Part shown: in pieces, positions 1 through 10,026 of the stretch
Layout: the number at the start of each line of letters is the position of its first letter
Position numbering within the stretch: the first letter of the stretch is position 1
DNA from: Pseudomonadota bacterium
Lineage (GTDB): Bacteria; Pseudomonadota; Alphaproteobacteria; Caulobacterales; Aquidulcibacteraceae
Length of the DNA: 39,177 nt
Reading direction: 5' to 3'
Assembly: GCA_016195245.1 (NCBI GenBank)
Contig: JACQAC010000120.1
Location: 1 to 39,177 of the forward strand
Translations under genes and position numbers: made by a program
Notes under the pieces: model-generated
The model's database searches: none
What the model was told of the DNA's origin: nothing
What the model saw: only the letters and a program-made list of their open reading frames with translations

Positions 1-1
1 T

Positions 2-142
2 GCGCTGTACCGTAACGTCCTACGGAAGATATTCTCCGGACGCGCTGTAACCTGTGCGTTGTTGTGGACGGAAACACCGCATCTGATGGCATTGCCGGAC
101 GCCCGCTTGGATGCTGCATTGCACGCGCTCGAGCGTGGTTGA
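2..142 (+). CDS. addA: C-terminal end of double-strand break repair helicase AddA (partial)
   Basis: The frame is open from the left edge to a TGA at 140-142 and gives 46 residues. It contains ALLWTETPHLMALP, which resembles the end of the AddA nuclease domain (PD-(D/E)XK fold) of the alphaproteobacterial AddAB helicase-nuclease. The same-strand neighbour trxA follows 56 bp later, an addA-trxA order familiar in alphaproteobacteria. With so little sequence the call rests on one motif and the neighbour. AddAB processes double-strand DNA ends for recombination. Confidence 0.6.
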   Translation, partial: ALYRNVLRKIFSGRAVTCALLWTETPHLMALPDARLDAALHALERG

Positions 143-198
143 ATCGGTAACCTTTCGCGCCTACATCCGGGCTTCGACCCTCTTTTCGGGAGCATAAC

Positions 199-519
199 TT
201 GGCTACGACCAAAACCAGCGACGACGGCTTCGAAAATGACGTGCTGAAGTCGAGCACGCCTGTCCTCGTGGATTTCTGGGCGGAGTGGTGTGGCCCCTGC
301 AAACAGATCGGCCCGGCGCTGGAAGAGATCGCCACCGAGATGGGTGGACGCGTCAATGTCGTGAAACTCAATATCGACGACAATCCGATGACGCCCGGCC
401 GTTACGGCGTGCGCGGCATTCCGACCTTGATGGTGTTCAAGGATGGCAAAGTCGCTTCGACGAAAGTCGGCGCGATGCCGAAGTCGAAGATCGTCGAGTG
501 GCTGAACGAAAGCGTCTAG
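199..519 (+). CDS. trxA: Thioredoxin
   Basis: This 106-residue protein is the cytoplasmic dithiol reductant of the thioredoxin fold, and its length is normal for the family. The active site WCGPC is present with C31 and C34, followed by the conserved cis-proline segment GIPTLMVF. It begins with TTG at 199 shortly after CGGGAG; no ATG in frame would preserve the N-terminal strand. The gene follows addA. Its TAG stop lies in the palindrome CTAG (516-519), which also holds the stop of folC on the other strand, so the two genes overlap by 4 bp tail to tail. Confidence 0.95.
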   Translation: MATTKTSDDGFENDVLKSSTPVLVDFWAEWCGPCKQIGPALEEIATEMGGRVNVVKLNIDDNPMTPGRYGVRGIPTLMVFKDGKVASTKVGAMPKSKIVEWLNESV

Positions 520-1799
520 GCGCTTTCTGCTGCTAGCGCTTCAGCGGCCAGCAAGAACGACCCACAGATCAGCACACGCGGCGCAGTCAACCGCGCCGCG
601 TTTTGCATGGCTGCGGCGAGGGATCCCACGGTTGAGGCGTCGATGTCCTTTGCTCCTGCGAGTTGTGCGAGCGCGTCTGGCGCAATGTGATCTTCGCTTA
701 ACGGCACGGCGATTAACTGATCCACGGCGCTCGCGAGCGTGCTGACAAATGCATTCGCATCTTTGCGCGCGCGCATGCCGATGATGGCGACTGTGGTGGC
801 TGGGCGCTTTGCGTCCATGCCGTGCAGCGCCTGCGCTAGAGCGTCAGCGGCGTGCGCGTTGTGGCCGGCGTCGATCCAGACTTCGCCGCCTATGGCGCGG
901 ATCGGCGCGCTAAGCGGCCCACGTGTCAGCGGTTGCAAGCGCGCGGGCCAGCGGGCGTTGGCGATGCCTGCGGCGAAGGCGTCGTTGGAAATGGGCGCGT
1001 CGGCAAAGAGCAGAGCTGCAACAGCGAGGCCGGCATTATCGATCTGATGTTGGCCGGCGAGGGTTGGGAGCGGCAGATCAAGCGTCTCTTCTTCCGTTTG
1101 CACGGCTAGTCGGCCGTGCGCGGCGTAGGCGTCCCAATCGACGCCCTGCAGCTGCAGTTGTGCGCCGATGCGTGATGCTCTCGCTTCGATGATTTCGCGA
1201 ACCTCGTCGCGTTGGCGCGAGACGATGGCGGGGACGCCAGGTTTGAGAATGCCGGCTTTGTGCATGGTAATCTCGGATAAAGTGGCGCCGAGTGCATCTT
1301 GGTGATCGAGTGCGATCGGCGTGATGACCGTCGCAGCTGGCCTGGTGATGGCATTGGTGGAATCGTCACGCCCGCCCATGCCGGTTTCGATCAGTGTGAT
1401 GTCCGCGGCTTCTTCGCTGAAGAGCAGGAAGGCGGCAGCGACTTGCGCATCAAATTGCGTGAGGTCGCGCGAGATTTCGGCGATCTGTTCGGCAGCGAGG
1501 GTGAGGGCATCTTCAGAGACCGCCTTGGCGGCTACTGTGAAGCGCTCAGTGAGGCGATGGAGGTGCGGCTTAGTGAAGGCGTGAACCCGCAGGTCCGCCG
1601 CTTCAGCGATCGCACGCATGAAGGCGATGGTCGAGCCTTTGCCGTTGGTCCCGGCGACGTGGATTGGGAAGGGAAGCTTGTCTTGCGGATCGCCGAGCGC
1701 GTTCAGCGCCGCGCGCAGCGGCGCGAGATCGAATGACTTACCGTGACCGAATTCGGGGCCAAACAAGCGTTCAAACGCGGCGAAAGCGCGATCTGTCAT
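516..1799 (-). CDS. folC: Bifunctional dihydrofolate synthase / folylpolyglutamate synthase
   Basis: FolC adds glutamate to dihydropteroate and then to reduced folates, using ATP, in the cytoplasm. The Mur-ligase-type nucleotide loop GTNGKGS lies at residues 50-56. The metal and substrate segment TLIETGMGGRDDSTNA and the later WIDAGHNAHAADAL motif at the C-terminal domain boundary are also typical. ATG at 1799 is preferred and gives 427 aa; an in-frame TTG at 1811 would add four residues and has no better ribosome-binding site. The gene is last in a minus-strand run after accD, with a 109-bp repeat element between them. Confidence 0.93.
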   Translation of the reverse strand: MTDRAFAAFERLFGPEFGHGKSFDLAPLRAALNALGDPQDKLPFPIHVAGTNGKGSTIAFMRAIAEAADLRVHAFTKPHLHRLTERFTVAAKAVSEDALTLAAEQIAEISRDLTQFDAQVAAAFLLFSEEAADITLIETGMGGRDDSTNAITRPAATVITPIALDHQDALGATLSEITMHKAGILKPGVPAIVSRQRDEVREIIEARASRIGAQLQLQGVDWDAYAAHGRLAVQTEEETLDLPLPTLAGQHQIDNAGLAVAALLFADAPISNDAFAAGIANARWPARLQPLTRGPLSAPIRAIGGEVWIDAGHNAHAADALAQALHGMDAKRPATTVAIIGMRARKDANAFVSTLASAVDQLIAVPLSEDHIAPDALAQLAGAKDIDASTVGSLAAAMQNAARLTAPRVLICGSFLLAAEALAAESA

Positions 1800-1822
1800 C
1801 TGACGCGGCAAGCAAGTCCAGG

Positions 1823-1931
1823 GTCATTCCGGACGCGCGGAGCGCGATCGGGAACCCAGGGGATCATAGAGTTGAGCGAGTTGCCCCTGGGTTCCGGCTC
1901 TACGGAGCTTCGCGCCTCCGGCCGGAATGAC
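1823..1931. repeat. 109-bp inverted-repeat intergenic element, copy A
   Basis: The element begins GTCATTCCGG and ends with the reverse complement CCGGAATGAC. Inner arms GAACCCAGGGG and CCCCTGGGTTC can extend the hairpin. It sits between accD and folC. A second copy with the same termini and inner arms lies at 5417-5522. The architecture is that of a small non-coding palindromic (REP/MITE-like) element. Confidence 0.85.
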
Positions 1932-1951
1932 TCTAAAGGGCAGATCGCAAA

Positions 1952-2920
1952 TTACTCCGCCGCCTTGGCGCGCGGCGCTTTGGTGGGCTTGCGCTTCGAT
2001 ACGGGTTCTTCTTCCGCGCCTTCGAACATTTCAATCGTCTCAGCATCGGCGCCCGCATTCGCTGCGCGCTTGGACATCAGCACGGAGAGCAGTGTCGACA
2101 GCGTCGCTTTCAGCTGACGACGATCGACGACCATGTCGACCATGCCTTTGTCGTGCAGGTACTCCGAGCGTTGGAAGCCTTCCGGCAATTTTTGACGGAT
2201 GGTTTGCTCGATGACGCGCGGGCCGGCGAAGCCGATGAGCGCGCCGGGTTCGGCGATGTGGATGTCACCGAGCATGGCGTACGACGCGGTGACGCCACCT
2301 GTGGTCGGATCGGCGAGGATCACGATGTAGGGAAGGCCCTCTTCCTTCAGCATTTGTACGGCGAGCGTGGTGCGCGGCAACTGCATCAGCGAGAGGATGC
2401 CTTCTTGCATACGCGCGCCGCCGGAGGCGGTGATCATCACCATCGCCGCATTGCGGCGCACGGCGGCTTCGGCGGCGGCGATGAAGGCGTCGCCGGCAGC
2501 CATGCCGAGCGAGCCGCCCATGAATTCGAAATCTTGCACGAGGATGACAGTCGGCAATCCGCCGACGCGGCCGTAGCCGGCTTCCATCGTGTCGTCGCGA
2601 CGCACTTTGTTGCGCGCGCTCTTCAGGCGATCGACGTACTTCTTGTCGTCCTTGAATTTTAGCGGATCGGTTTCGACCTTTGGCAGCGTGATCTTCTGCC
2701 AAGCCTGATCATCGAACAATTGACGGAAGCGCGGCTCGGGACCGATGCGCATGTGGAAGCCAGACGGCGTGACCCAATGCAAAGCTTCAAGCTCTGAGCG
2801 ATAAATCAAATCGCCGCTGATCGGATCCTTGATCCAAAGATTGTCGGGCGTGTCGCGCTTGGGCTCTTCAGCGCCTTGCTTCTTCAAGCCGGGCCGCGCG
2901 AAATTCGACAGCCAGTTCAT
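1952..2920 (-). CDS. accD: Acetyl-CoA carboxylase carboxyltransferase subunit beta
   Basis: With AccA it forms the carboxyltransferase that moves CO2 from carboxybiotin to acetyl-CoA, the first step of fatty-acid synthesis. The 322-residue length fits. The crotonase-like core is clear, including [18 protein letters not shown], the oxyanion segment [16 protein letters not shown] and [11 protein letters not shown]. The N-terminal zinc ribbon of the family is degenerate: the usual Cys-x2-Cys pairs read DPIS and TPSG (residues ~32-55), so all four zinc cysteines are absent. The tail is basic ([13 protein letters not shown]). Its ATG overlaps the trpA stop as ATGA (2917-2920), indicating translational coupling. 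Confidence 0.94.
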   Translation of the reverse strand: MNWLSNFARPGLKKQGAEEPKRDTPDNLWIKDPISGDLIYRSELEALHWVTPSGFHMRIGPEPRFRQLFDDQAWQKITLPKVETDPLKFKDDKKYVDRLKSARNKVRRDDTMEAGYGRVGGLPTVILVQDFEFMGGSLGMAAGDAFIAAAEAAVRRNAAMVMITASGGARMQEGILSLMQLPRTTLAVQMLKEEGLPYIVILADPTTGGVTASYAMLGDIHIAEPGALIGFAGPRVIEQTIRQKLPEGFQRSEYLHDKGMVDMVVDRRQLKATLSTLLSVLMSKRAANAGADAETIEMFEGAEEEPVSKRKPTKAPRAKAAE

Positions 2921-3744
2921 GGCGATTTACCTTCAACTTCCCGGGCCGTGTGCACAGCATCGCTCAATTGCTTGACCTTGCGCAAGACGCGTTCGACGGC
3001 CTTTTCGCTCGCGCCATTGGCGATTTCACCGACAATGGCGGAGCCGACTACAACAGCATCGGCCGTTAACGCTATGGCGCGCGCAGCTTCCGGCTCGCGT
3101 ACGCCAAATCCCACCGCAATCGGCAAACTCGTGGCGCGCTTCAAGCGTTCCACCGCGGCGCCGACATGATCTGCGACCGCAGCTTTCGCGCCGGTTACTC
3201 CGGCGACGGCAACGTAGTAAATGAAACCAGAAACGCCATCGAGTACGGTTTTCAGCCGTTCATCATTCGTTGTCGGCGTCGCCAAGCGGATGAGTGAAAG
3301 ATCGTGTGGAGAAAGCGCCATGCGCAGTGGGGCGTCTTCTTCCGGCGGCAGATCGACAATGATGGCGCCGTCAACGCCAGCCTTGTGTGCTTCTTCTGCA
3401 AAGCGTGTGTGGCCGAATTGCTCCACTGGGTTGGCGTAACCCATGAGGATGATGGGCGTGTCTTTGTCGTGAGCGCGGAAACGCGTGACGAGGTCAAGGG
3501 TTTTGCGCAATGAGCCGCCGGCTTTGAGCGCGCGTCGCGCGGCTTTCTGCACCGAGACGCCGTCGGCCATCGGATCGGAGAAGGGGAAGCCAAGCTCGAT
3601 CACATCCGCGCCCGCTGCGGGCAGTTGGCGCAGAATGTCGAAGCAGGTCTCGTGATCGGGATCACTCGCCATGATGTAGGCGACGAACGCGGCGCGATTG
3701 TTTTGCTTCAAGTCAGCGAAGCGTTTGTCGAGACGCGCAGTCAT
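2917..3744 (-). CDS. trpA: Tryptophan synthase alpha chain
   Basis: TrpA cleaves indole-3-glycerol phosphate and passes indole through a tunnel to TrpB. The 275-residue protein carries the catalytic pair E50 ([11 protein letters not shown]) and D61 (MADG), and the phosphate-binding VGFGVREPE segment. The start is set at ATG 3744 ([12 protein letters not shown]), because the extra N-terminal residues available upstream are a translation of repeat DNA. The ribosome-binding site AGGAGAGGGGG directly upstream is one arm of the palindrome in the repeat at 3742-3785. The stop overlaps accD by 4 bp. It follows trpB on the same strand, about 430 bp away. Confidence 0.95.
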   Translation of the reverse strand: MTARLDKRFADLKQNNRAAFVAYIMASDPDHETCFDILRQLPAAGADVIELGFPFSDPMADGVSVQKAARRALKAGGSLRKTLDLVTRFRAHDKDTPIILMGYANPVEQFGHTRFAEEAHKAGVDGAIIVDLPPEEDAPLRMALSPHDLSLIRLATPTTNDERLKTVLDGVSGFIYYVAVAGVTGAKAAVADHVGAAVERLKRATSLPIAVGFGVREPEAARAIALTADAVVVGSAIVGEIANGASEKAVERVLRKVKQLSDAVHTAREVEGKSP

Positions 3745-3785
3745 TCCCCCTCTCCTCGAGGAGAGGGGGTTAGGGGGTGGGGTGA
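3742..3785. repeat. G/C-run palindromic repeat, left half; overlaps trpA start
   Basis: The unit has the palindrome CCCTCTCCTCGAGGAGAGGG followed by TTAGGGGGTGGGGTGATG. An inverted, diverged version lies at 3836-3880, so the two flank about 50 bp of unique sequence like ends of a small element. The palindrome contains the trpA ribosome-binding site and the element includes its ATG. Confidence 0.8.
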
Positions 3786-3835
3786 TGCGCGGTGTTTGGA
3801 GTTGCGCACGCAAAGGAAGTTTTCAAATGCCGGAG

Positions 3836-3880
3836 CTTCACCCCGCCCCCTGCCCCCTCCCCTCAAGGGGAGGGGGTTTG
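3836..3880. repeat. G/C-run palindromic repeat, right half (inverted)
   Basis: It reads CTTCACCCCGCCCCCTGCC and then the palindrome CCCCTCCCCTCAAGGGGAGG, which is the reverse complement layout of the unit at 3742-3785 with several substitutions. Together they span about 140 bp upstream of trpA. Confidence 0.75.
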
Positions 3881-3941
3881 CGCGCAACGTTTCGAGGGGC
3901 GCCGTCATAGCTGCTCGGAACAAAACGGTATTCCGCGAGGC

Positions 3942-4178
3942 TCAATCATGATGATGCCTCGGTCGCGATTGATTCCGATCATGATCATGTCGAGACAATG
4001 CGGTTGCCGCGAAGCGCGAATGAAGCAATCGGGCGCAAAAGGCCCGATGACCTTGTGACTCAATATGACACGCGTGGGTGCCGGAAATGTACGGAAGATC
4101 GACTGCGGGTGGCGCATACGCGCAGCCAGACACGGCCGATATGCCTAGAAGTGCGGCGATAGTACCGCGCACGCTCAC
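3942..4178 (-). CDS. Small putative lipoprotein, possibly frameshifted
   Basis: The frame starts with GTG at 4178, which overlaps the trpB TGA as GTGA, so it could be translated by coupling. The first 24 residues look like a lipoprotein signal peptide: MSVRG, a hydrophobic stretch ALLGISAV, then lipobox SGC. After about residue 35 the sequence becomes His/Arg-rich and unlike a folded domain. The neighbouring minus-strand frame (3905-4117) over the same stretch reads [12 protein letters not shown]...[20 protein letters not shown], with codons more like the rest of the window. A one-base indel near 4060-4090 may separate the true start from the true end. I do not recognise the family. Confidence 0.35.
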   Translation of the reverse strand: MSVRGTIAALLGISAVSGCAYAPPAVDLPYISGTHACHIESQGHRAFCARLLHSRFAATALSRHDHDRNQSRPRHHHD

Positions 4179-5389
4179 AGCTTCACGCCAAGCGCATCCG
4201 CCACAGTGAACACGTCTTTATCGCCGCGCCCGCAGAGGTTCATGATGATGAGGCCTTTGGGGCCGAGCTCGCGCGCGATGTCGCCGACGCGAGCGAGCGC
4301 ATGTGAGGGTTCGAGGGCCGGCAGGATGCCTTCCAGTTTGGCGCAGAGTTGGAAAGCGGCCAGCGCTTCATCATCGGTAGCGCTCAGATATTTGGCGCGG
4401 CCGATGTCATTGAGGTAAGAGTGCTCGGGACCGACGCCGGGGTAGTCGAGGCCGGCGCTGATCGAATGGCCTTCGAGGATTTGGCCGTCTTCGTTTTGCA
4501 AAAGATAAGTGCGGTTGCCGTGCAGCACGCCGGGGCGGCCGCCGCTGATGGCGGCGGAATGTTCGAAGCGATCATCGATGCCACGGCCTGCTGCTTCTAC
4601 GCCGTAGATCTTCACGGCTTCATCATCGAGGAAGGCGTGGAAGAGGCCGATGGCGTTGGAGCCGCCGCCGACGCAGGCCACCACCGCATCGGGCAAGCGG
4701 CCTTCGCGTTCCAGAATTTGCGCACGGGCTTCGCGGCCGATGATGCTTTGAAAATCGCGCACCATTTCCGGATAGGGGTGCGGGCCGGCGACGGTGCCGA
4801 TGCAATAGAAGGTGTCGTGGACGTTGGTGACCCAATCGCGCAGCGCTTCGTTCATAGCGTCTTTCAGCGTGGCGGCGCCTGATGTCACCGGACGCACTTC
4901 AGCGCCGAGCAGCTTCATGCGGAAGACGTTGGGCTTCTGCCGCTCAATGTCGGTGGCGCCCATGAATACGACGCACGGCAAGCCGAAACGCGCGCAGATG
5001 GTGGCGGTGGCCACGCCGTGCTGGCCGGCGCCGGTTTCCGCGATGATGCGCGTCTTGCCCATGCGCTTGGCGAGCAGCACTTGGCCGAGGCAATTGTTGA
5101 TCTTGTGCGCGCCGGTGTGATTGAGCTCGTCGCGTTTGAAGTAAATCTTGGCGCCACCGAAATGCTCGGTCAGGCGCTCGGCGAAATAGAGCGGCGAGGG
5201 TCGGCCCACATAATGGGTCCAGAAATCGTCCATCTGCGCGGCGAAGGCGGGATCGGCCTGGGCGGCGCGGTAGGCCTTCTCCAAGTCCAGCACGAGCGGC
5301 ATCAACGTCTCGGCGACGTAACGACCGCCATAAGCGCCGAAACGACCTTTGTCGTCAGGCAGATCCTGCCAGTTGCGGCGAACGTCCAT
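4175..5389 (-). CDS. trpB: Tryptophan synthase beta chain
   Basis: TrpB is the PLP enzyme that condenses indole with serine to tryptophan, in an alpha2-beta2 complex with TrpA. The 404-residue protein has the PLP lysine K96 in [10 protein letters not shown], the catalytic glutamate E118 in AETGAGQHG, and the phosphate-binding loop GGGSNAIG at 241-248. ATG 5389 is chosen because it follows a GGAG ribosome-binding site and gives the standard N-terminus ([20 protein letters not shown]); residues further upstream would be encoded by the repeat at 5417-5522. It lies between trpF and a small lipoprotein frame on the same strand. Confidence 0.96.
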   Translation of the reverse strand: MDVRRNWQDLPDDKGRFGAYGGRYVAETLMPLVLDLEKAYRAAQADPAFAAQMDDFWTHYVGRPSPLYFAERLTEHFGGAKIYFKRDELNHTGAHKINNCLGQVLLAKRMGKTRIIAETGAGQHGVATATICARFGLPCVVFMGATDIERQKPNVFRMKLLGAEVRPVTSGAATLKDAMNEALRDWVTNVHDTFYCIGTVAGPHPYPEMVRDFQSIIGREARAQILEREGRLPDAVVACVGGGSNAIGLFHAFLDDEAVKIYGVEAAGRGIDDRFEHSAAISGGRPGVLHGNRTYLLQNEDGQILEGHSISAGLDYPGVGPEHSYLNDIGRAKYLSATDDEALAAFQLCAKLEGILPALEPSHALARVGDIARELGPKGLIIMNLCGRGDKDVFTVADALGVKL

Positions 5390-5416
5390 CACCGGCTCCG
5401 AACGCCAACCAACATC

Positions 5417-5522
5417 GTCATTCCGGACGCGCGCAGCGCGGTCCCGAACCCAGGGGCGAACGCACCGCACTCTGGCATCCCCTGGGTTCCGGGTTCATCG
5501 CTGCGCGATGCCCCGGAATGAC
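5417..5522. repeat. 106-bp inverted-repeat intergenic element, copy B
   Basis: It is delimited by GTCATTCCGG and CCCCGGAATGAC, with inner arms GAACCCAGGGG and CCCCTGGGTTC, the same layout as the element at 1823-1931. It lies between trpF and trpB. The central loop differs between the copies, while the arms are nearly identical, which suggests that the folded structure is conserved. Confidence 0.85.
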
Positions 5523-5546
5523 GAAAATTTGGATGCACGTGGTCAG

Positions 5547-6185
5547 TCATTCTGCCGAGGTTGCGGCTTTGAGGAATTGGGAGATTTTCGCTGGGTCCTT
5601 TAGGCCGGGGGCGCTTTCGACGCCAGAGGAGACGTCCACGATGGCCGCCCCTGAGGCTGCAATCGCCTCCTGCACGTTTGCAGGGGTCAGCCCGCCCGAG
5701 AGCATCCAGGGCCGGGCAAAGCGCTGGCCGGCCAGGATGGGCCAGTCGAAGGCGGCTGCGTTGCCGCCGGGGAGGCCGCCAGGGGGTGGCTTGGCGTCGA
5801 ACATAAGCATTTCGGCGACGTTCTCGTAGGCGCTGGCGCCGTCCAGGTCCTCGCGGCGCGCAACGCCCAGCGCTTTAATCACGCCCGTGCGGGCGTACTG
5901 GCGCGCATGCGAGACCAGCGCCGGGCGTTCGCGGCCATGCAGCTGGATCCAGTCCGGTTTGGCGTGATGCTGGATCAGCGAGAGTAGTTCATCATCCGCA
6001 TCAACCGTGACCACTACGATCTGCGCGCGACCACGCGCACGATTGCTGAGCGCGCCGAGCTTGTCGCGCGAGAGATGTCGTGGACTCTTCGGATAGACGA
6101 CGAAACCGACGTAGCGCGCACCGCCGTCAACCGCTGCGTCCAGCGCGTGCGCATCGGTAATGCCGCAGATTTTGACGTCAGCCAT
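5547..6185 (-). CDS. trpF: Phosphoribosylanthranilate isomerase
   Basis: TrpF carries out the Amadori rearrangement of phosphoribosylanthranilate to CdRP, the third step of tryptophan synthesis. The 212-residue TIM barrel starts VKICGITD with the general-base cysteine C7, and has the catalytic aspartate D130 in MLMFDAKPP. The phosphate-binding strand end LSGGLTPANV and the final VDVSSGVESAPGLKD are diagnostic. It starts at ATG 6185 and is first of the trpF-trpB-trpA-accD-folC run. A 106-bp repeat element separates it from trpB. Confidence 0.95.
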   Translation of the reverse strand: MADVKICGITDAHALDAAVDGGARYVGFVVYPKSPRHLSRDKLGALSNRARGRAQIVVVTVDADDELLSLIQHHAKPDWIQLHGRERPALVSHARQYARTGVIKALGVARREDLDGASAYENVAEMLMFDAKPPPGGLPGGNAAAFDWPILAGQRFARPWMLSGGLTPANVQEAIAASGAAIVDVSSGVESAPGLKDPAKISQFLKAATSAE

Positions 6186-6195
6186 ACGCCCCTAG

Positions 6196-6636
6196 TTAGG
6201 AACGCGTCTTCAACAAATCACGGATTTCGGTCAGGAGCTGCACATCGGCCGGAGGCGCCGGAGGTGCTGCCGGCGCTTCTTCTTCCTTCCGCTTCATCGT
6301 GTTCATGGTCTTGATGATGAAGAACAGCACGAAGGCGACGATGATGAATTTGATCGCGGCGTTGATGAACTTGCCGTAGCTGATCGCCGTTTCCGGAACG
6401 GCCGCGGCGTAGCCGGCTTGGCCTTCGGTCCCGACGGCGGCGGTCGCGGGGTGCAAGACCAGTTTCAGCGTCGAGAAGTCGATCCCCGCCAGCGCCAAGC
6501 CGATCGGCGGCATAATGATGTCGTCGACGAGCGACGACACGATGGTTCCGAACGCCGCGCCGATGATGACGCCGACCGCCAGGTCAACAACGCTGCCTTT
6601 GAGCGCGAATTCGCGGAACTCCTTCAGCATGGACAT
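6196..6636 (-). CDS. mscL: Large-conductance mechanosensitive channel
   Basis: MscL is a pentameric inner-membrane pore that opens under membrane tension to release solutes in hypo-osmotic shock. The N-terminal helix [20 protein letters not shown] leads into the first membrane segment with the pore glycines ([17 protein letters not shown]). A second segment ([16 protein letters not shown]) and a cytoplasmic helix ([12 protein letters not shown]) follow, linked by an Ala/Pro stretch. ATG 6636 has a GAGAGG ribosome-binding site and gives 146 aa; upstream in-frame codons give an unrelated basic extension. It ends 10 bp before trpF but need not be cotranscribed functionally. Confidence 0.95.
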   Translation of the reverse strand: MSMLKEFREFALKGSVVDLAVGVIIGAAFGTIVSSLVDDIIMPPIGLALAGIDFSTLKLVLHPATAAVGTEGQAGYAAAVPETAISYGKFINAAIKFIIVAFVLFFIIKTMNTMKRKEEEAPAAPPAPPADVQLLTEIRDLLKTRS

Positions 6637-6815
6637 TGGTCGGTTGCCTCTCTGCAATTTCCCGTGGCCGTCCTTTGCCATTATTCCCAAACGGACGCTA
6701 GCCAATGATGGACGGGAGTTCCGTCCGAGCGTTCGGCGCACGCCGGAACTCGCCATCGAAACAAAATGTCGGACTGCGTGTGCGCGGTTCGTCCTAGAGC
6801 CAGGAGGACACGCGA

Positions 6816-7220
6816 ATGCGCTTCATGATGCTGATGATCCCAAAGGGGTACGAGACCGCCGCGCCGAACACGATGCCGGAAGCCAAGGCCGTTGAAGCCA
6901 TGATGGCCTATAACAAGGAACTCCAAGGTGCGGGCATTCTAATTGATCTGAATGGCCTGCACCCGCCGTCGGTGGGCGCTCGCGTTTCGTTCAAGGGCGG
7001 CCAACCAATGGTCACCGATGGCCCGTTCGCCGAGACCAAGGAAGTGCTTGGCGGCTATTGGATCATCAACGTGAAATCGCGCGACGAAGCTATCGCATGG
7101 GCCAAGAAGTGCCCGGGCGGCGACAACGAGACGATCGAAGTGCGGCAGATCCAAGAGATGGAGGATCTTCCGGAGGACGTGCAGAAGGCGGCCGAGGGTT
7201 TCGACAAGATGCGCCGCTGA
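6816..7220 (+). CDS. YCII-related domain protein
   Basis: The 134-residue protein begins [11 protein letters not shown] and contains [35 protein letters not shown], the signature of the YCII-like family (alpha-beta dimer fold related to DGPF proteins). Members are often found beside ECF sigma factors, but none is here, and the biochemical role is unknown. A strong AGGAGG ribosome-binding site lies 8 bp before ATG 6816. Its TGA directly abuts the TAA of ihfB on the opposite strand. Confidence 0.9.
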   Translation: MRFMMLMIPKGYETAAPNTMPEAKAVEAMMAYNKELQGAGILIDLNGLHPPSVGARVSFKGGQPMVTDGPFAETKEVLGGYWIINVKSRDEAIAWAKKCPGGDNETIEVRQIQEMEDLPEDVQKAAEGFDKMRR

Positions 7221-7511
7221 TTACGGCTCTTCGCCGCCGTTGACGTTGAGCCGGAGTTCCTTGCCGGGCTTGAAGAATGGCACGCGCTTGGCGGAAACCT
7301 TTACCGCCGCGCCGGTCCGGGGATTGCGGCCGGTGCGCGCGCCGCGCTTACGCACCGAGAAAGCGCCGAAGCCGCGCAATTCGACGCGCCCGTCCGTAGC
7401 CAAAGCGGTGGCGATTTCATCGAGTACGATGTCGACGGCGTGCTCGACTTCCTGTGCCTTCATCGGCGCAAACTCTTCTTGAAGTTTGACGACCAGTTCG
7501 GATCGCAACAT
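7221..7511 (-). CDS. ihfB: Integration host factor subunit beta
   Basis: IHF-beta pairs with IHF-alpha to bend DNA in replication, transcription and recombination. The 96-residue protein has the dimerisation helices at the N-terminus (MLRSELVVKLQEEF) and the DNA-binding arm GRNPRTGAAVKVSAKRVPFF, with the intercalating proline in RNPRTG. The beta rather than alpha or HU assignment follows from the start MLRSELV and from its position after rpsA, the usual rpsA-ihfB order. A terminator-like hairpin lies between them, so ihfB probably has its own promoter in 7512-7590. Confidence 0.92.
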   Translation of the reverse strand: MLRSELVVKLQEEFAPMKAQEVEHAVDIVLDEIATALATDGRVELRGFGAFSVRKRGARTGRNPRTGAAVKVSAKRVPFFKPGKELRLNVNGGEEP

Positions 7512-7579
7512 GGACCGCTCCCCATTGATCCAGTCCAGAGTAGAAGCCTGGCGCCGGCCGAGGTCAATCCTCTAGCCGC

Positions 7580-7621
7580 TTGAAAAATGAAAAGAAAAGG
7601 CCCGGTGGAGTCCACCGGGCC
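7580..7621 (-). terminator. Intrinsic terminator after rpsA
   Basis: Inverted arms GGCCCGGTGGA (7599-7609) and TCCACCGGGCC (7611-7621) form a strong GC hairpin. Read on the minus strand it is followed by a T-rich tract (TTTTCTTTTCATTTTT). It lies about 70 bp beyond the rpsA stop. Two further GCCGGC-armed hairpins lie at 7632-7683 between the stop and this site. Confidence 0.8.
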
Positions 7622-7688
7622 TCGTCTTTGATCGCCGGCACTTTGCCGGCATTTCTTGGAGAGCTGCCGGCTGAAAGCCGGCGCTCCA

Positions 7689-9398
<1,710 letters not shown>

Positions 9399-10026
9399 AA
9401 GACTTTCAACTCCAGAATTGACACGGGCCGACCGGTTGGCTCCGGCGGTCTCCGTTCGGCAATCTGTCGCTCCAGCTCCTGGTAAGTGATGTCTTCACCA
9501 CGGCTTTTTAGCTCGGCCAGGCGGCGTTCGACGCGCGGGCCGAGATCGGCGGTGACGTAGAGCTTCACCTCTGCGTCCGGGCAGATCACCGTCCCAATAT
9601 CGCGGCCATCCAGCACTGCGCCGTGAGGGTCGTTGGCGAACACGCGCTGGGCTTTGCGCAGCACGACCCGGACCGCGGGTATGTTGGCGACCACCGAAGC
9701 CGCGGCGCCGGCGGCGGCGGAGCGGATGCGGTGTTCGTCGATGGCGCTGAGATCGAGCGCTTCGGCGGCAGCGATGGCGGCTTGCTCGTCGGTTGGATTG
9801 CCGCCGGCATCAAGCACCGCGAGCCCGACGGCGCGATAAAGCGAGCCGGTGTCCAGGCGCTTCAGGCCGTAGTGCTCCGCCAGGCGCTTGGCGATCGTGC
9901 CTTTGCCCGACGCTGTGGGTCCATCCACCGCGATGATCATGGCGCCGCGTGTAGCGAGCGCAGGCGCTTCGCGAAAGGCTTTGCTTTCAAGCGGAGCCCG
10001 CTAAGGTCGCAAATGGGGAATGCGGA

